DNA from: SVFI01 sp964519385
GTDB lineage: Bacteria; Bacillota; Clostridia; Lachnospirales; Lachnospiraceae
DNA length: 48,607 nt
Reading direction: 5' to 3'
Assembly: GCA_964519385.1 (NCBI GenBank)
Contig: CAZFLR010000013.1
Location: 1 to 48,607, forward strand
The notes under the pieces were generated by a model. It saw nothing but the letters and a program-made list of their open reading frames with translations. It was not told where the DNA came from and made no database searches. Shown here piece after piece: positions 32,057 to 40,840 of this stretch. Position 1 is the stretch's first letter, and the number at the start of each line of letters is the position of its first letter. The position numbers and the translations under genes are program-made.

Positions 32057-33265
32057 TTATTTATTTCTCTGCAGGAAATCCGGAATTTTAAGAGAAGTAG
32101 CCTCTACATGACTCTTTACCGGTTCCGGTCTCTGAATGCCTGCAAGCGCAGGTTTAACAGCAGTGGAAGGGATAGCTCCCGTTCCTACCATGGCACTGTT
32201 TACACCAAGAATCTGTGCTGTATCCTTAGTCACTGCAGGTTTGAGTGTCTTAGGTGCAGAAGCCGGCTGAGCAGCACGCGCCTTAACAGCACTTGCTCTT
32301 CCGAGTGCCGGGTTCTTTTCATCAATACCTGTTGCAATTACCGTAATCATGCAAAGGTCATTTAAATTCTCATCATATTTCGCGCCGAAGATGATATTAA
32401 CTTCCTCGCCTACCAGATCCTGTACATAATCTGCAGCTTCCTGTGCTTCAATCAGGGAAATATCTCCCGTAATATTCAGAATAATATCCGTTGCACCGGA
32501 AATCGTTGTCTCAAGAAGCGGAGAAGACACGGCAGCTTTCACAGCTTCCATAGCCTTGTCATCACCTGTTCCGGTACCGATACCTACATGTGCAATACCC
32601 TTGTCACGCATAACCGTCTGAACATCGGCAAAGTCAAGATTAATGTCTGCCGGTGTATTAATCAAATCCGTCACACCCTGTACCGACTGCTGAAGAACTT
32701 CATCTGCCTTCTTAAGTGCATCCGGAAGTGTCGTTCTGCGGTCAACAATCTCCAATAATTTATCATTCGGGATAACAATAAGCGTATCTACGTTATCTTT
32801 CAGCTTGTCCAGACCGACAAGTGCATTGTTCATACGGGTCTTGGCTTCAAAACGGAAAGGCTTCGTAACAACACCGACCGTAAGAATACCCATATCCTTT
32901 GAAACCTTTGCAACTACAGGTGCAGCACCGGTTCCGGTTCCGCCTCCCATACCACAGGTAACAAATACCATATCAGCACCCTTTAAAGTGCTTGTAATCT
33001 CTTCCAGACTCTCCTCAGCAGCTTTCTCACCAACCTCAGGCTTAGCTCCCGCGCCAAGTCCTTTCGTCAGCTTCTCTCCAATCTGTAACTGTTTCGGAGC
33101 CTTGCAAAGCTGCAATGCCTGCTTATCGGTATTCACACCGACAAACTCCACACCCTGAATCTGTTCATCTATCATTCTATTAACAGCGTTATTACCGGCT
33201 CCGCCGACACCTACAACGACAATGCGTGCGGTAATATCTGCATCATTTGATTTAATTTCCAGCAA
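32057..33265 (-). CDS. ftsZ: Cell division protein FtsZ
   Basis: Tubulin-like GTPase that forms the division ring, 402 residues. It shows VVGVGGAGNNAVNRM, the tubulin signature GMGGGTGTGAAPVVA, the T7 loop region NLDFADV, a variable Ala/Pro-rich linker, and the C-terminal tail peptide KIPDFLQRNK that binds membrane tethers. The start is a TTG at 33265 seven bases after AGGAGG; the product start MLEIK matches other Firmicute FtsZ. It has a separate promoter. No ftsA is next to it, so SepF elsewhere may be the anchor. Confidence 0.97.
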   Translation of the reverse strand: MLEIKSNDADITARIVVVGVGGAGNNAVNRMIDEQIQGVEFVGVNTDKQALQLCKAPKQLQIGEKLTKGLGAGAKPEVGEKAAEESLEEITSTLKGADMVFVTCGMGGGTGTGAAPVVAKVSKDMGILTVGVVTKPFRFEAKTRMNNALVGLDKLKDNVDTLIVIPNDKLLEIVDRRTTLPDALKKADEVLQQSVQGVTDLINTPADINLDFADVQTVMRDKGIAHVGIGTGTGDDKAMEAVKAAVSSPLLETTISGATDIILNITGDISLIEAQEAADYVQDLVGEEVNIIFGAKYDENLNDLCMITVIATGIDEKNPALGRASAVKARAAQPASAPKTLKPAVTKDTAQILGVNSAMVGTGAIPSTAVKPALAGIQRPEPVKSHVEATSLKIPDFLQRNK

Positions 33266-33307
33266 AACGGTTCCTCCTTCACTTTCCCTTCAAATTCCAT
33301 ATAGTCT

Positions 33308-33336
33308 ATCATATAATTTTTTATGAAATTTATCAA
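33308..33336 (-). promoter_or_regulatory. ftsZ promoter
   Basis: TTGATA (33336-33331) and TATGAT (33313-33308) are 17 bp apart on the minus strand, in the 106-bp gap after divIB/ftsQ. It allows ftsZ to be expressed apart from the upstream cluster. Confidence 0.7.
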
Positions 33337-33371
33337 CCTGTTTTTTAATTATTTTTTGTTTTGTTGTTCAC

Positions 33372-34142
33372 TCAGTCATTTGCCGTATCCTTGTTATTTT
33401 TCGGACTTTCATCCATATTAAACGGAATATTTGTCGTATTTTCGTCAAAATTTTCCATATTCAGGACACCTGACTTTCCCTCAAGATATGGCAAAATCGG
33501 TACAAGCTGCATCATTTTTTCATTGATTTTTTCATCGCCGCCCAGGTATACCCTGACATTTCCGAAATACAGGGTAACATCCTTCTCAGCGCCAAAGAAT
33601 ATCTTGTCCGCCTTCAATTCATATTTTGCAAGAAGCTGGGTGATATTTAATATTTCCGAAAAAATTGAGGAATCCTCCACCGGAAGTTTTTCATGCATGA
33701 CAACATGGTCAAAGGTGAGTCCCTTTATCTGTGGAACTCCGTCCGTCAGTCTGTCAGAGGTTTCCACCACAATACCCTCTCTGTCAAAATACATGTAGTT
33801 TCCGAGATAATTCACGCACCCGGCCAGTGCCTTCTCATAGACATGAATCCTGATGACATGATTTGCGACAATTTCAACGTCCATCATTTCGATAAACGGA
33901 ACGTCTTTTATTTCTTTGCTTTGGTACATCACAGCCAGATAAAGTGAATTGTTCAGCATCCCTTCCGGGAGCACCATATCCCTGATCTGTTCATCCGTGT
34001 AATGCTCATTTCCTTCCACCCTGACATCCGTCACCGAAAACTGGGTTACGATAATCAAAAAAGCAGCAGCAAGCAGAACAATTACTGTCACAGTCATCCA
34101 CAATATGAATTTTTTTCGGTTAAAATCATTGTATCGGAACAT
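33372..34142 (-). CDS. ftsQ: Cell division protein DivIB/FtsQ
   Basis: Single-pass division protein, 256 residues from the ATG at 34142 (AGGAGAG site). A short basic cytoplasmic start is followed by one membrane helix (about 20-42). Then comes a POTRA domain (FSVTDVRVEGNEHYTDEQIRDMV) and a DivIB beta domain (YLGNYMYFDREGIVVETS). It links FtsL/DivIC to the septal synthase. Its start lies within the last 17 bp of murA, so translation is coupled. The Asn/Asp-rich tail is typical of Firmicute members. Confidence 0.9.
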   Translation of the reverse strand: MFRYNDFNRKKFILWMTVTVIVLLAAAFLIIVTQFSVTDVRVEGNEHYTDEQIRDMVLPEGMLNNSLYLAVMYQSKEIKDVPFIEMMDVEIVANHVIRIHVYEKALAGCVNYLGNYMYFDREGIVVETSDRLTDGVPQIKGLTFDHVVMHEKLPVEDSSIFSEILNITQLLAKYELKADKIFFGAEKDVTLYFGNVRVYLGGDEKINEKMMQLVPILPYLEGKSGVLNMENFDENTTNIPFNMDESPKNNKDTAND

Positions 34143-35397
34143 CTTCTCTCCTGATCTGTATATCCGCATTTAAGCTGCGTAAATCTCTGACAATATCCTC
34201 ATATCCGCGTTCTATATATCTGCAGCCCGCCAGCGTGCTTTCACCTTTTGCCGAAAGTGCCGCAATCACCAGCGCAGCACCGCCCCTGAGCTCACACGCC
34301 CCAAGTTCTGCTCCCCGCAGACGGGGAACGCCCCTGACATGAACCTTTTTCCCGTCCACTCTCATATCCGCTCCCATTTTTTGAAGCTCGGGCACAATCT
34401 TAAAACGGTCCTCAAAAATAGTTTCTTCCACAATTCCGCTCCCGCTTGAAGTCGCAAGCACGGAAAGCAGCATAGACTGCAAATCCGTAGGGAATCCCGG
34501 ATACACCTCCGTGCACACATACTCCGGTATTGAAAGCTTATCTTCCGCATCCATATAAACCAGATCGGTGTCCGTAATAATTCCCGCTCCCATCTGTCGC
34601 AGCAATCCAATCAGGCTCTGCATCTGCCCTGTGGGAGCATCCCGGAGAAGCACCTGTCCCCGTGTCGCCGCAGCAGCCAGAAGATAGGTTCCTGCCACAA
34701 TCCTGTCCGGCATCACAGTCATATGAACCTCATGCAGGCACTCTACACCTTCAATTTCAAGATCTGCCTCTCCAATTCCTTTAATTCTGGCTCCTGCCTT
34801 CCTCAAAAAATCGCAGAGCAATGTTATCTCAGGCTCTTTTGCCGCATTTCTCAGCCGCGTTACACCTTTTGCCAAAACAGCGGCCATGATTACATTTTCT
34901 GTTGCCCCGACACTCGGAAAAGGCAACAAAATATCCGCTCCGGTAAGCTGCCTTGTACAGGCAGTCATAGTATCGCCCTGCTCCTCAAATAAGACATTCA
35001 TCTGTTCCAGTGCACGCCGGTGAATATCTGTCGGACGTGCACCGATTACACAGCCACCGGGACGGCTCATACAAATACGTCCGCACCGGCCGAGCATCGG
35101 TCCAAGAAGCATAACCGACGAACGCATCGCCTGCACCTGTTTTTCAGGACAGTTCGTATCAAAAATATTCGTCGCATCTATGGTAATGGTATTCTGTTCT
35201 GCCTCAAGCTTACAGCCGATTGTCTCAAGAAGCTCGGACATTGCTTCGATATCCATGATTTCCGGGCAATTATGTAACACGGTTTTCCCGCGTATCAGCA
35301 CCGATGCAGTCATCAACGGCAAAGCTCCGTTTTTTGATCCCTGCACCTTAACTTCACCCGCGAGCGGTTTTCCGCCTTTGATAGAAAGCTTTCCCAT
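34126..35397 (-). CDS. murA: UDP-N-acetylglucosamine 1-carboxyvinyltransferase MurA
   Basis: First committed step of peptidoglycan synthesis: transfers enolpyruvate to UDP-GlcNAc. It is 423 residues. KNGALPLM near the N-terminus and C116 in RPGGCVIGARPTDIH are present. The cysteine is the fosfomycin target and catalytic residue. YPGFPTDLQ and the C-terminal RGGAALVIAALSA block are also conserved. It sits between ftsW and divIB/ftsQ, where many Firmicutes have murG or murB instead. The ribosome site is weak (GGTG). Confidence 0.95.
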   Translation of the reverse strand: MGKLSIKGGKPLAGEVKVQGSKNGALPLMTASVLIRGKTVLHNCPEIMDIEAMSELLETIGCKLEAEQNTITIDATNIFDTNCPEKQVQAMRSSVMLLGPMLGRCGRICMSRPGGCVIGARPTDIHRRALEQMNVLFEEQGDTMTACTRQLTGADILLPFPSVGATENVIMAAVLAKGVTRLRNAAKEPEITLLCDFLRKAGARIKGIGEADLEIEGVECLHEVHMTVMPDRIVAGTYLLAAAATRGQVLLRDAPTGQMQSLIGLLRQMGAGIITDTDLVYMDAEDKLSIPEYVCTEVYPGFPTDLQSMLLSVLATSSGSGIVEETIFEDRFKIVPELQKMGADMRVDGKKVHVRGVPRLRGAELGACELRGGAALVIAALSAKGESTLAGCRYIERGYEDIVRDLRSLNADIQIRREDVPIQ

Positions 35398-35468
35398 CGG
35401 GCACCAACTTTCCGTCGGATACTTATAGTATTTTATGCCCTAAAACGGATATCCGTACCTTGTACGCC

Positions 35469-36632
35469 TCACTCATTATATATCTGTATCTGGCTTGCAA
35501 CATTTAAGACAAGCCCCACCTCAGCCAGCAGGAACACTATCGAAGTACCTCCATAGCTGATAAAGGGCAGCGTAATTCCGGTATTCGGAATTGAATTAGT
35601 CACCACCGCAATATTTAAAATAACCTGAATGGAGAAATGTGACATCACACCCACCACCAGCAACGCTCCAAACAAATCCGGCGCATTATTCGCAATAAAC
35701 ATAAATCGCCAGATTAGCATAATAAACAAAAGAATCACGCAGAAGGCCCCGAACAGTCCAAGCTCCTCACATATAATAGAAAAAACCATGTCATTCTGTG
35801 CTTCCGGCAAAAATCCAAGCTTCTGCATACTCTGTCCGAGTCCCTTGCCCCAAATTCCGCCGGAGCCTATGGCATACAATGCCTGCAGGGTCTGGAAACC
35901 CTCATCATCAGCGAAATCCTCCGGACTGAGCCATGCAAGCACACGGTCAAATCGGTAGTTTCCGCTTCCCTCCTCGCCGGCTGTCGTAGAGACAATCCAC
36001 GCAACCGCTATCGCTGCAACCGCCAGCACGGCTATCGCCGCAAGGAAAAACTTCTTATATTTCGGATCTGCCACAAAACACATCAAAACCGCGATTCCCA
36101 TTACAATAATCGCGGAACTCAGGTTACTGGTAATGACAAGAATCAGCAAAGTCGGCACCGCCGCAACTCCCATAATTAACAGAAATCCCTTCATGGTGCT
36201 GATTCCTCTACCCATTTTACAAATTAACACCGTGACAAGCAGAATCAGGGCAATCTTTGCCACCTCCGCCGGCTGCACGGAAATAGGTCCGAAATAAATC
36301 CATCTCTTTGCACCGTTATACTCACGTCCGATTGGCGACATTACCAGAAAAATCATCACAATCGAAATCAAATAGCCGAGCACGGCATATTTTTCCCATC
36401 TGTGATAATCAATCAAATTGGCTGCCACCATCACTACCAGTCCTATCGCCGTAGCGAAAATCTGTTTTTTCAGGTAGTATGCCGGATCGTTGAATTTAAG
36501 ATTCGCCTCATAGGAGCTGACCGAATATAACATAATCAGTCCAAAGCACACCAAAAACAGTACGATAAACAACAACGTATAATCATAGAAAAACTCTTTT
36601 TTTGCCCGTCTTTTTCTTGTTCTTTGTTGCAA
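35469..36632 (-). CDS. ftsW: SEDS peptidoglycan glycosyltransferase FtsW/SpoVE
   Basis: Polymerises lipid II at the septum together with a class B PBP. It is 387 residues with about ten membrane helices. SEDS marks are YNGAKRWIYFGPISVQPAE, the extracellular loop with LPEAQNDMVFSIICEELG, and the C-terminal NTGITLPFISYGGTS. The start is a TTG at 36632, six bases after AGGTG. No ATG precedes the conserved region. Vegetative FtsW and the sporulation paralogue SpoVE cannot be separated by sequence here. It lies between murD and murA. Confidence 0.93.
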   Translation of the reverse strand: MQQRTRKRRAKKEFFYDYTLLFIVLFLVCFGLIMLYSVSSYEANLKFNDPAYYLKKQIFATAIGLVVMVAANLIDYHRWEKYAVLGYLISIVMIFLVMSPIGREYNGAKRWIYFGPISVQPAEVAKIALILLVTVLICKMGRGISTMKGFLLIMGVAAVPTLLILVITSNLSSAIIVMGIAVLMCFVADPKYKKFFLAAIAVLAVAAIAVAWIVSTTAGEEGSGNYRFDRVLAWLSPEDFADDEGFQTLQALYAIGSGGIWGKGLGQSMQKLGFLPEAQNDMVFSIICEELGLFGAFCVILLFIMLIWRFMFIANNAPDLFGALLVVGVMSHFSIQVILNIAVVTNSIPNTGITLPFISYGGTSIVFLLAEVGLVLNVASQIQIYNE

Positions 36633-36651
36633 AAAAACACCTCATTCAAAC

Positions 36652-38025
36652 TTATTTCATTGCAAACACCATGTCTTTAAACATGTTGCCTCGCTCTTCG
36701 TAATTTGAGAACATTCCCCAGCTCGCACACGCCGGCGAGAGAAGCACTGCCTCTCCTTCCTTTGCATGAGTTCTGCAATAGTCCACTGCTTCCTCAAGCG
36801 AATCCGTGAATACGCATCGTTCAAAGCCGTGACGAAGCGCGCATTCCTTAATCTTTTCACGTGTCTGACCCAGAAGAACAAGTGTAACAACCTTGTCATC
36901 AAAGCTTTCTATCCACTCATCATAGCTGCTCTGCTTATCGTAGCCGCCGCCTATCAGATACGTTGGTTTCACCATCGCCTGAATCGCCTTTATGGCTGCA
37001 TCCGGATTGGTACCCTTGGAATCATTATAATAATCCACACCGTTTTTCGTTGCCACATACTCAATCCGGTGCTCCACCGCCTTAAAAGAACGCACCGTAT
37101 CAAGAATCGTTTTCATCGGAACCTGATAAGCATCTGCCATCGCAATCGCAGCCATCACATTCTCTACATTATGTATGCCCAAAAGCTTCATCTCATGAAT
37201 ATTCATAAGCTTTTCAGCTTTTCCGTCCGCTGCCTTATAAATCCATTCCTCTTTATAATAAAATCCGTCCGCAAGCTCATGCGCCGATGAGAAAAATATC
37301 GGAGTCGCCTTGCATCTTTTCGCGAAGTCCCTCGTATATTCATCTTCATAATTAAGAACACAGAACTGCTCTTTCGTCTGCTTTCCTGCAATCGCTTCCT
37401 TCGCCGCCACATAATTTTCCATCGTGTGATGACGGTCCAAATGATCCGGCGTAATATTCAAAACAGCACTCACTGCCGGTGCAAATTCGTTCACAGTCTC
37501 AAGCTGGAAAGAGGAAATTTCCGCCACCGTCACCGATGACTGCCCCGTCTTTAAAACCTCATCCGTATACGGATTTCCGATATTTCCGACAACAAACGTA
37601 TTTTGGGCATAATTTTTCATAATCTCTCCCAGAAGCGTGGTGGTCGTCGTCTTACCGTTGGTTCCGGTAATCGCAAGTACATCCCCTTTTTCAAACGCAT
37701 ATGCCAGCTCAATTTCACCAAGAATTAAAATCCCGCGGTTTCTCAAATCATTTACCAGAGCACTGTCTGTAGGAACGCCCGGGCTCAGCACCACATAATC
37801 AAGGCTTTCTTTTACAGCCTCAGGTACATCCCCGACAATAAAAGAAAGTGTCTGCTCCGGACCGACCGTGACAGAGCCTGTTTTTTCACGGAGCTTTTCT
37901 TCCGTCAGTTCTTTATTTCCGTCCTGAAGGCACGGATTTGCACCTGCCTTCAACAGAAGCTTCACCGCTGCCACTCCACTTTTTCCGGAGCCAACCACAA
38001 GAACATTCTTTTTTTCAAAATTCAT
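36652..38025 (-). CDS. murD: UDP-N-acetylmuramoyl-L-alanine--D-glutamate ligase MurD
   Basis: Adds D-glutamate to UDP-MurNAc-L-Ala, using ATP. It is 457 residues. Visible are the N-terminal Rossmann start NVLVVGSGKSGVAAVKLL, the ATP loop ITGTNGKTTTTTLLGEI, NITPDHLDRHHTMENY with the metal-binding histidine, HRIEYVATKNGVDYYNDSKGTNPDA (in pieces) and the final SPACASWGMFSNYEERG. The start at 38025 has a GGGAG site. It follows mraY by 15 bp. murC, murE and murF are not in the window. Confidence 0.96.
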   Translation of the reverse strand: MNFEKKNVLVVGSGKSGVAAVKLLLKAGANPCLQDGNKELTEEKLREKTGSVTVGPEQTLSFIVGDVPEAVKESLDYVVLSPGVPTDSALVNDLRNRGILILGEIELAYAFEKGDVLAITGTNGKTTTTTLLGEIMKNYAQNTFVVGNIGNPYTDEVLKTGQSSVTVAEISSFQLETVNEFAPAVSAVLNITPDHLDRHHTMENYVAAKEAIAGKQTKEQFCVLNYEDEYTRDFAKRCKATPIFFSSAHELADGFYYKEEWIYKAADGKAEKLMNIHEMKLLGIHNVENVMAAIAMADAYQVPMKTILDTVRSFKAVEHRIEYVATKNGVDYYNDSKGTNPDAAIKAIQAMVKPTYLIGGGYDKQSSYDEWIESFDDKVVTLVLLGQTREKIKECALRHGFERCVFTDSLEEAVDYCRTHAKEGEAVLLSPACASWGMFSNYEERGNMFKDMVFAMK

Positions 38026-38040
38026 AGCATTCTCTCCCTC

Positions 38041-39006
38041 TTAAATTGCAACCAGTGCGACGAGACATAAAATTGCCGTCACGATGGAAAATACACCTAC
38101 AACCTTGGTCTCTTTCCATCCGCTCAGCTCAAAATGATGATGAATCGGTGCCATCTTAAAAAATCTTTTTCCATGCGTAAGCTTAAAGTAACACACCTGA
38201 ATCATCACTGAGACAACCTCAGCCAGATAAACGAAGCCGACAATCAGTATAAAAAGCGGAAGCTGCATCATATATGCACATGCTGCCACAAAACCGCCCA
38301 ATGCCAGAGAACCGGTATCTCCCATGAAAACGCTTGCCGGATATCCGTTAAACAAAAGGAAGCCCAGAAGAGCTCCGACAACTGCGCAGGTAATCGGTTC
38401 AATTCCGCTGCCGAAACCGATGGCAACCACCGTAAAAAAGGTCGCCACAAGACTTGTTACACTTGTTGCCAGTCCGTCAAGCCCATCTGTAAAATTCGTT
38501 CCGTTCACGGTTCCAATCACCGCCACAAACAGGAAAATCACATTTCCCACCTGTCCGAAATCAAGGTATTTATCCGGGAAAAACGGAATGCGCATTGCAA
38601 GATCGATTCCGGCCACATTGACTATATAATATGCAAAAATCGCTGTCACAACAATCTGCAGAGCCATCTTCTGCCATGCCCGAAGCCCCATGGAGCGTTT
38701 GAGAACAACCTTGATATAGTCATCCAGAAAACCAATCAGTCCGAATCCCAGTGTCAAAAACAGAACCGGAATAATCTTCGGATAATCCTTCACATAAAAA
38801 AGTGAGGTCACAAGCACAGCCGTGAGGATAATCAAGCCTCCCATTGTCGGTGTTCCGTTTTTCTGCAGATGCGTTTTCGGTCCCTCGTCTCTCACCGTCT
38901 GCCCCACCTTTAAACGGCGCAGAAACGGTATCATGACCGGTCCTAAAAGTGCACTGATGCAAAATGCAATAATTGCAGGAATTACTATTGTGTAATCAAA
39001 ATTCAT
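38041..39006 (-). CDS. mraY: Phospho-N-acetylmuramoyl-pentapeptide transferase MraY
   Basis: Membrane enzyme that makes lipid I from UDP-MurNAc-pentapeptide and undecaprenyl phosphate. It is 321 residues with about ten membrane helices. The catalytic aspartates are in FLDDYIKV and NFTDGLDGLA. The HHHFE loop near the C-terminus and GTPTMGG near the N-terminus complete the family pattern. The start follows AAAGGGA. It begins 4 bp after the SpoVD-like PBP stop, so the genes are tightly coupled. Confidence 0.97.
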   Translation of the reverse strand: MNFDYTIVIPAIIAFCISALLGPVMIPFLRRLKVGQTVRDEGPKTHLQKNGTPTMGGLIILTAVLVTSLFYVKDYPKIIPVLFLTLGFGLIGFLDDYIKVVLKRSMGLRAWQKMALQIVVTAIFAYYIVNVAGIDLAMRIPFFPDKYLDFGQVGNVIFLFVAVIGTVNGTNFTDGLDGLATSVTSLVATFFTVVAIGFGSGIEPITCAVVGALLGFLLFNGYPASVFMGDTGSLALGGFVAACAYMMQLPLFILIVGFVYLAEVVSVMIQVCYFKLTHGKRFFKMAPIHHHFELSGWKETKVVGVFSIVTAILCLVALVAI

Positions 39007-39009
39007 ATC

Positions 39010-40764
39010 TTATTCCCTTTCTGTATCTTCACTGCTCTTTTCTATTTCAAGATAAGGCAGTATATTTTCGTATAGCTTTCTTACAACCGGAGCTGCAATC
39101 GTACCGCCATAGTATACACCCTTCGGTGCCTGTATGACAACCAGTGTTATAATTTGCGGATTCTCTGCCGGTGCAAAACCGATAAAAGAAGATATGTAAC
39201 GTCCGCTTCCTCTCGGAAGAGTCTGGCTGGTCGCCGTCTTTCCCCCTATGGCATATCCCTCTACCTGCCCGTTTTTTCCTCCGCCTTCAGAGACAACCTT
39301 CTCCAGAATGCTTCGCATCCGCGCCGATATATCCTCTGAAACAATCCCCTCCTGCACCGGATATTGCAGTGTTTCCACAACATTTCCGTCCGCATCAAGA
39401 ATCTCTGTGCCGAAATGCGGTGTAATACGTTTTCCACCGTTGACAATAGAGCTCACCGTGGTAAGCAGTTGCACCGGTGTGACCTGAAACGACTGTCCAA
39501 AGGACATGGTAGCCAGTTCCACAAGACCTATGTCTTCCTTTTTATGCATAATAGTATTAGCTTCTCCCGGAAGATCAATTCCTGTTTTCTTTAAAAGCCC
39601 GAATTTTTCAAAATAATTATAATACCTTTCGGCTCCGAGCGACAGTCCGACATTGACAAAAACAGGATTACACGAATTCATGGTCGCCTCGACAAAACTT
39701 TCACTCCCGTGACCGCCGGCTTTATGGCAACGTATCCGTCTATCCTCCACAATACAAAAACCGGGACAGGAAAACATATTTTCCTCACTCACAACCCCTT
39801 CGGAAAGTCCCGCTGCTGCTGTAATCACCTTAAACGTCGAACCCGGCTCATAGGTATCGTTGATGCAGTTATTGCGCCACATACGGTTTAGCTCATCCTG
39901 TTCATTGTCCGTCAGTGCTTCTCCGCGCAGCGTTACATACTGCTCCGTCAATGTATATGGCTCATTTAAATCAAACTCAGGCACATTGACGCATGCATAT
40001 ATCTCTCCGGTTTTCGGATTCATGGAAAGAATCGAAACACCCTCTGCTTCCTTTGCCTTCATCACCTGATTTGCAAGCATGGTGGCATAGGACTGTATAT
40101 TAATATCAATACTGACCTTTAAACTGTTTCCGGCAACCGGCTCCATCCGGCTCTCTCCGAGCGCATCCAGTTCCACGCCTCTGGCATCCGTCATCGTATA
40201 TATGATGCCGTCCGTCCCCTTCATCCTGTCCTCATAAATCACTTCAAGTCCGATGATTCCCTGATTGTCTGTCCCCGTAAAGCCAAGCACCTTACTGGCA
40301 AGAGTTCCATAGGGATAATACCTTTTATAATCCTCATCCACCTTGACACCGGAAAGATCCGCCTTTCGGATACGGTCTCCCGTTTCTTTCGGAACATTGC
40401 TCTTTATCTTCTCAATGGAAGAAACCTTCTGCACCTTTGCCCTTACTTTATCCTCAGCAAGACCAAGCTCCTCACAAAGCACTTTTATCACAGCATCCTC
40501 ATCCTTAATCTGTGAATGAATCACAGATATGGTACACACTGTCCTGTTGGATGCAAGCACTTCTCCGTTTCTGTCAAGTATCTCTCCCCTGGCCGCCTTT
40601 ATACTGCGCTCACGCTCATGAAGCTCGAGTGCCTGCCTGGAATAATACTCCGACTCAAAAACCATAAGATATACAAGTCTTCCCATAAGCAGAAGCATTG
40701 CCGTAAGAACACCCAGAAAAAAAACAAGAACCTTTTTCCTATGATACGTTTTATATCCCCGCAT
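39010..40764 (-). CDS. spoVD: Class B penicillin-binding protein, SpoVD/FtsI-like (KTG box changed to KTA)
   Basis: A peptidoglycan transpeptidase of 584 residues with one N-terminal membrane helix (about 10-35), a pedestal domain (RGEILDRNG) and a transpeptidase domain. Catalytic S309 is in EPGSTFK, the second motif is S364-C-N366, and the third is K509-T-A511 in IGGKTATSQ where KTG is usual. No PASTA domain is present, although B. subtilis SpoVD carries one. The ATG at 40764 follows GAGGAA; an ATG at 40791 has no ribosome site. It is one of two class B PBPs in tandem, one probably for division and one for cortex. Confidence 0.9.
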   Translation of the reverse strand: MRGYKTYHRKKVLVFFLGVLTAMLLLMGRLVYLMVFESEYYSRQALELHERERSIKAARGEILDRNGEVLASNRTVCTISVIHSQIKDEDAVIKVLCEELGLAEDKVRAKVQKVSSIEKIKSNVPKETGDRIRKADLSGVKVDEDYKRYYPYGTLASKVLGFTGTDNQGIIGLEVIYEDRMKGTDGIIYTMTDARGVELDALGESRMEPVAGNSLKVSIDINIQSYATMLANQVMKAKEAEGVSILSMNPKTGEIYACVNVPEFDLNEPYTLTEQYVTLRGEALTDNEQDELNRMWRNNCINDTYEPGSTFKVITAAAGLSEGVVSEENMFSCPGFCIVEDRRIRCHKAGGHGSESFVEATMNSCNPVFVNVGLSLGAERYYNYFEKFGLLKKTGIDLPGEANTIMHKKEDIGLVELATMSFGQSFQVTPVQLLTTVSSIVNGGKRITPHFGTEILDADGNVVETLQYPVQEGIVSEDISARMRSILEKVVSEGGGKNGQVEGYAIGGKTATSQTLPRGSGRYISSFIGFAPAENPQIITLVVIQAPKGVYYGGTIAAPVVRKLYENILPYLEIEKSSEDTERE

Positions 40765-40840
40765 ACTTTCCTCACAAATGCCTGTTACCATAATTTATTA
40801 AGCATTCAGCGGGGTTATTCAAGGTTTTATGCAATCAGAA

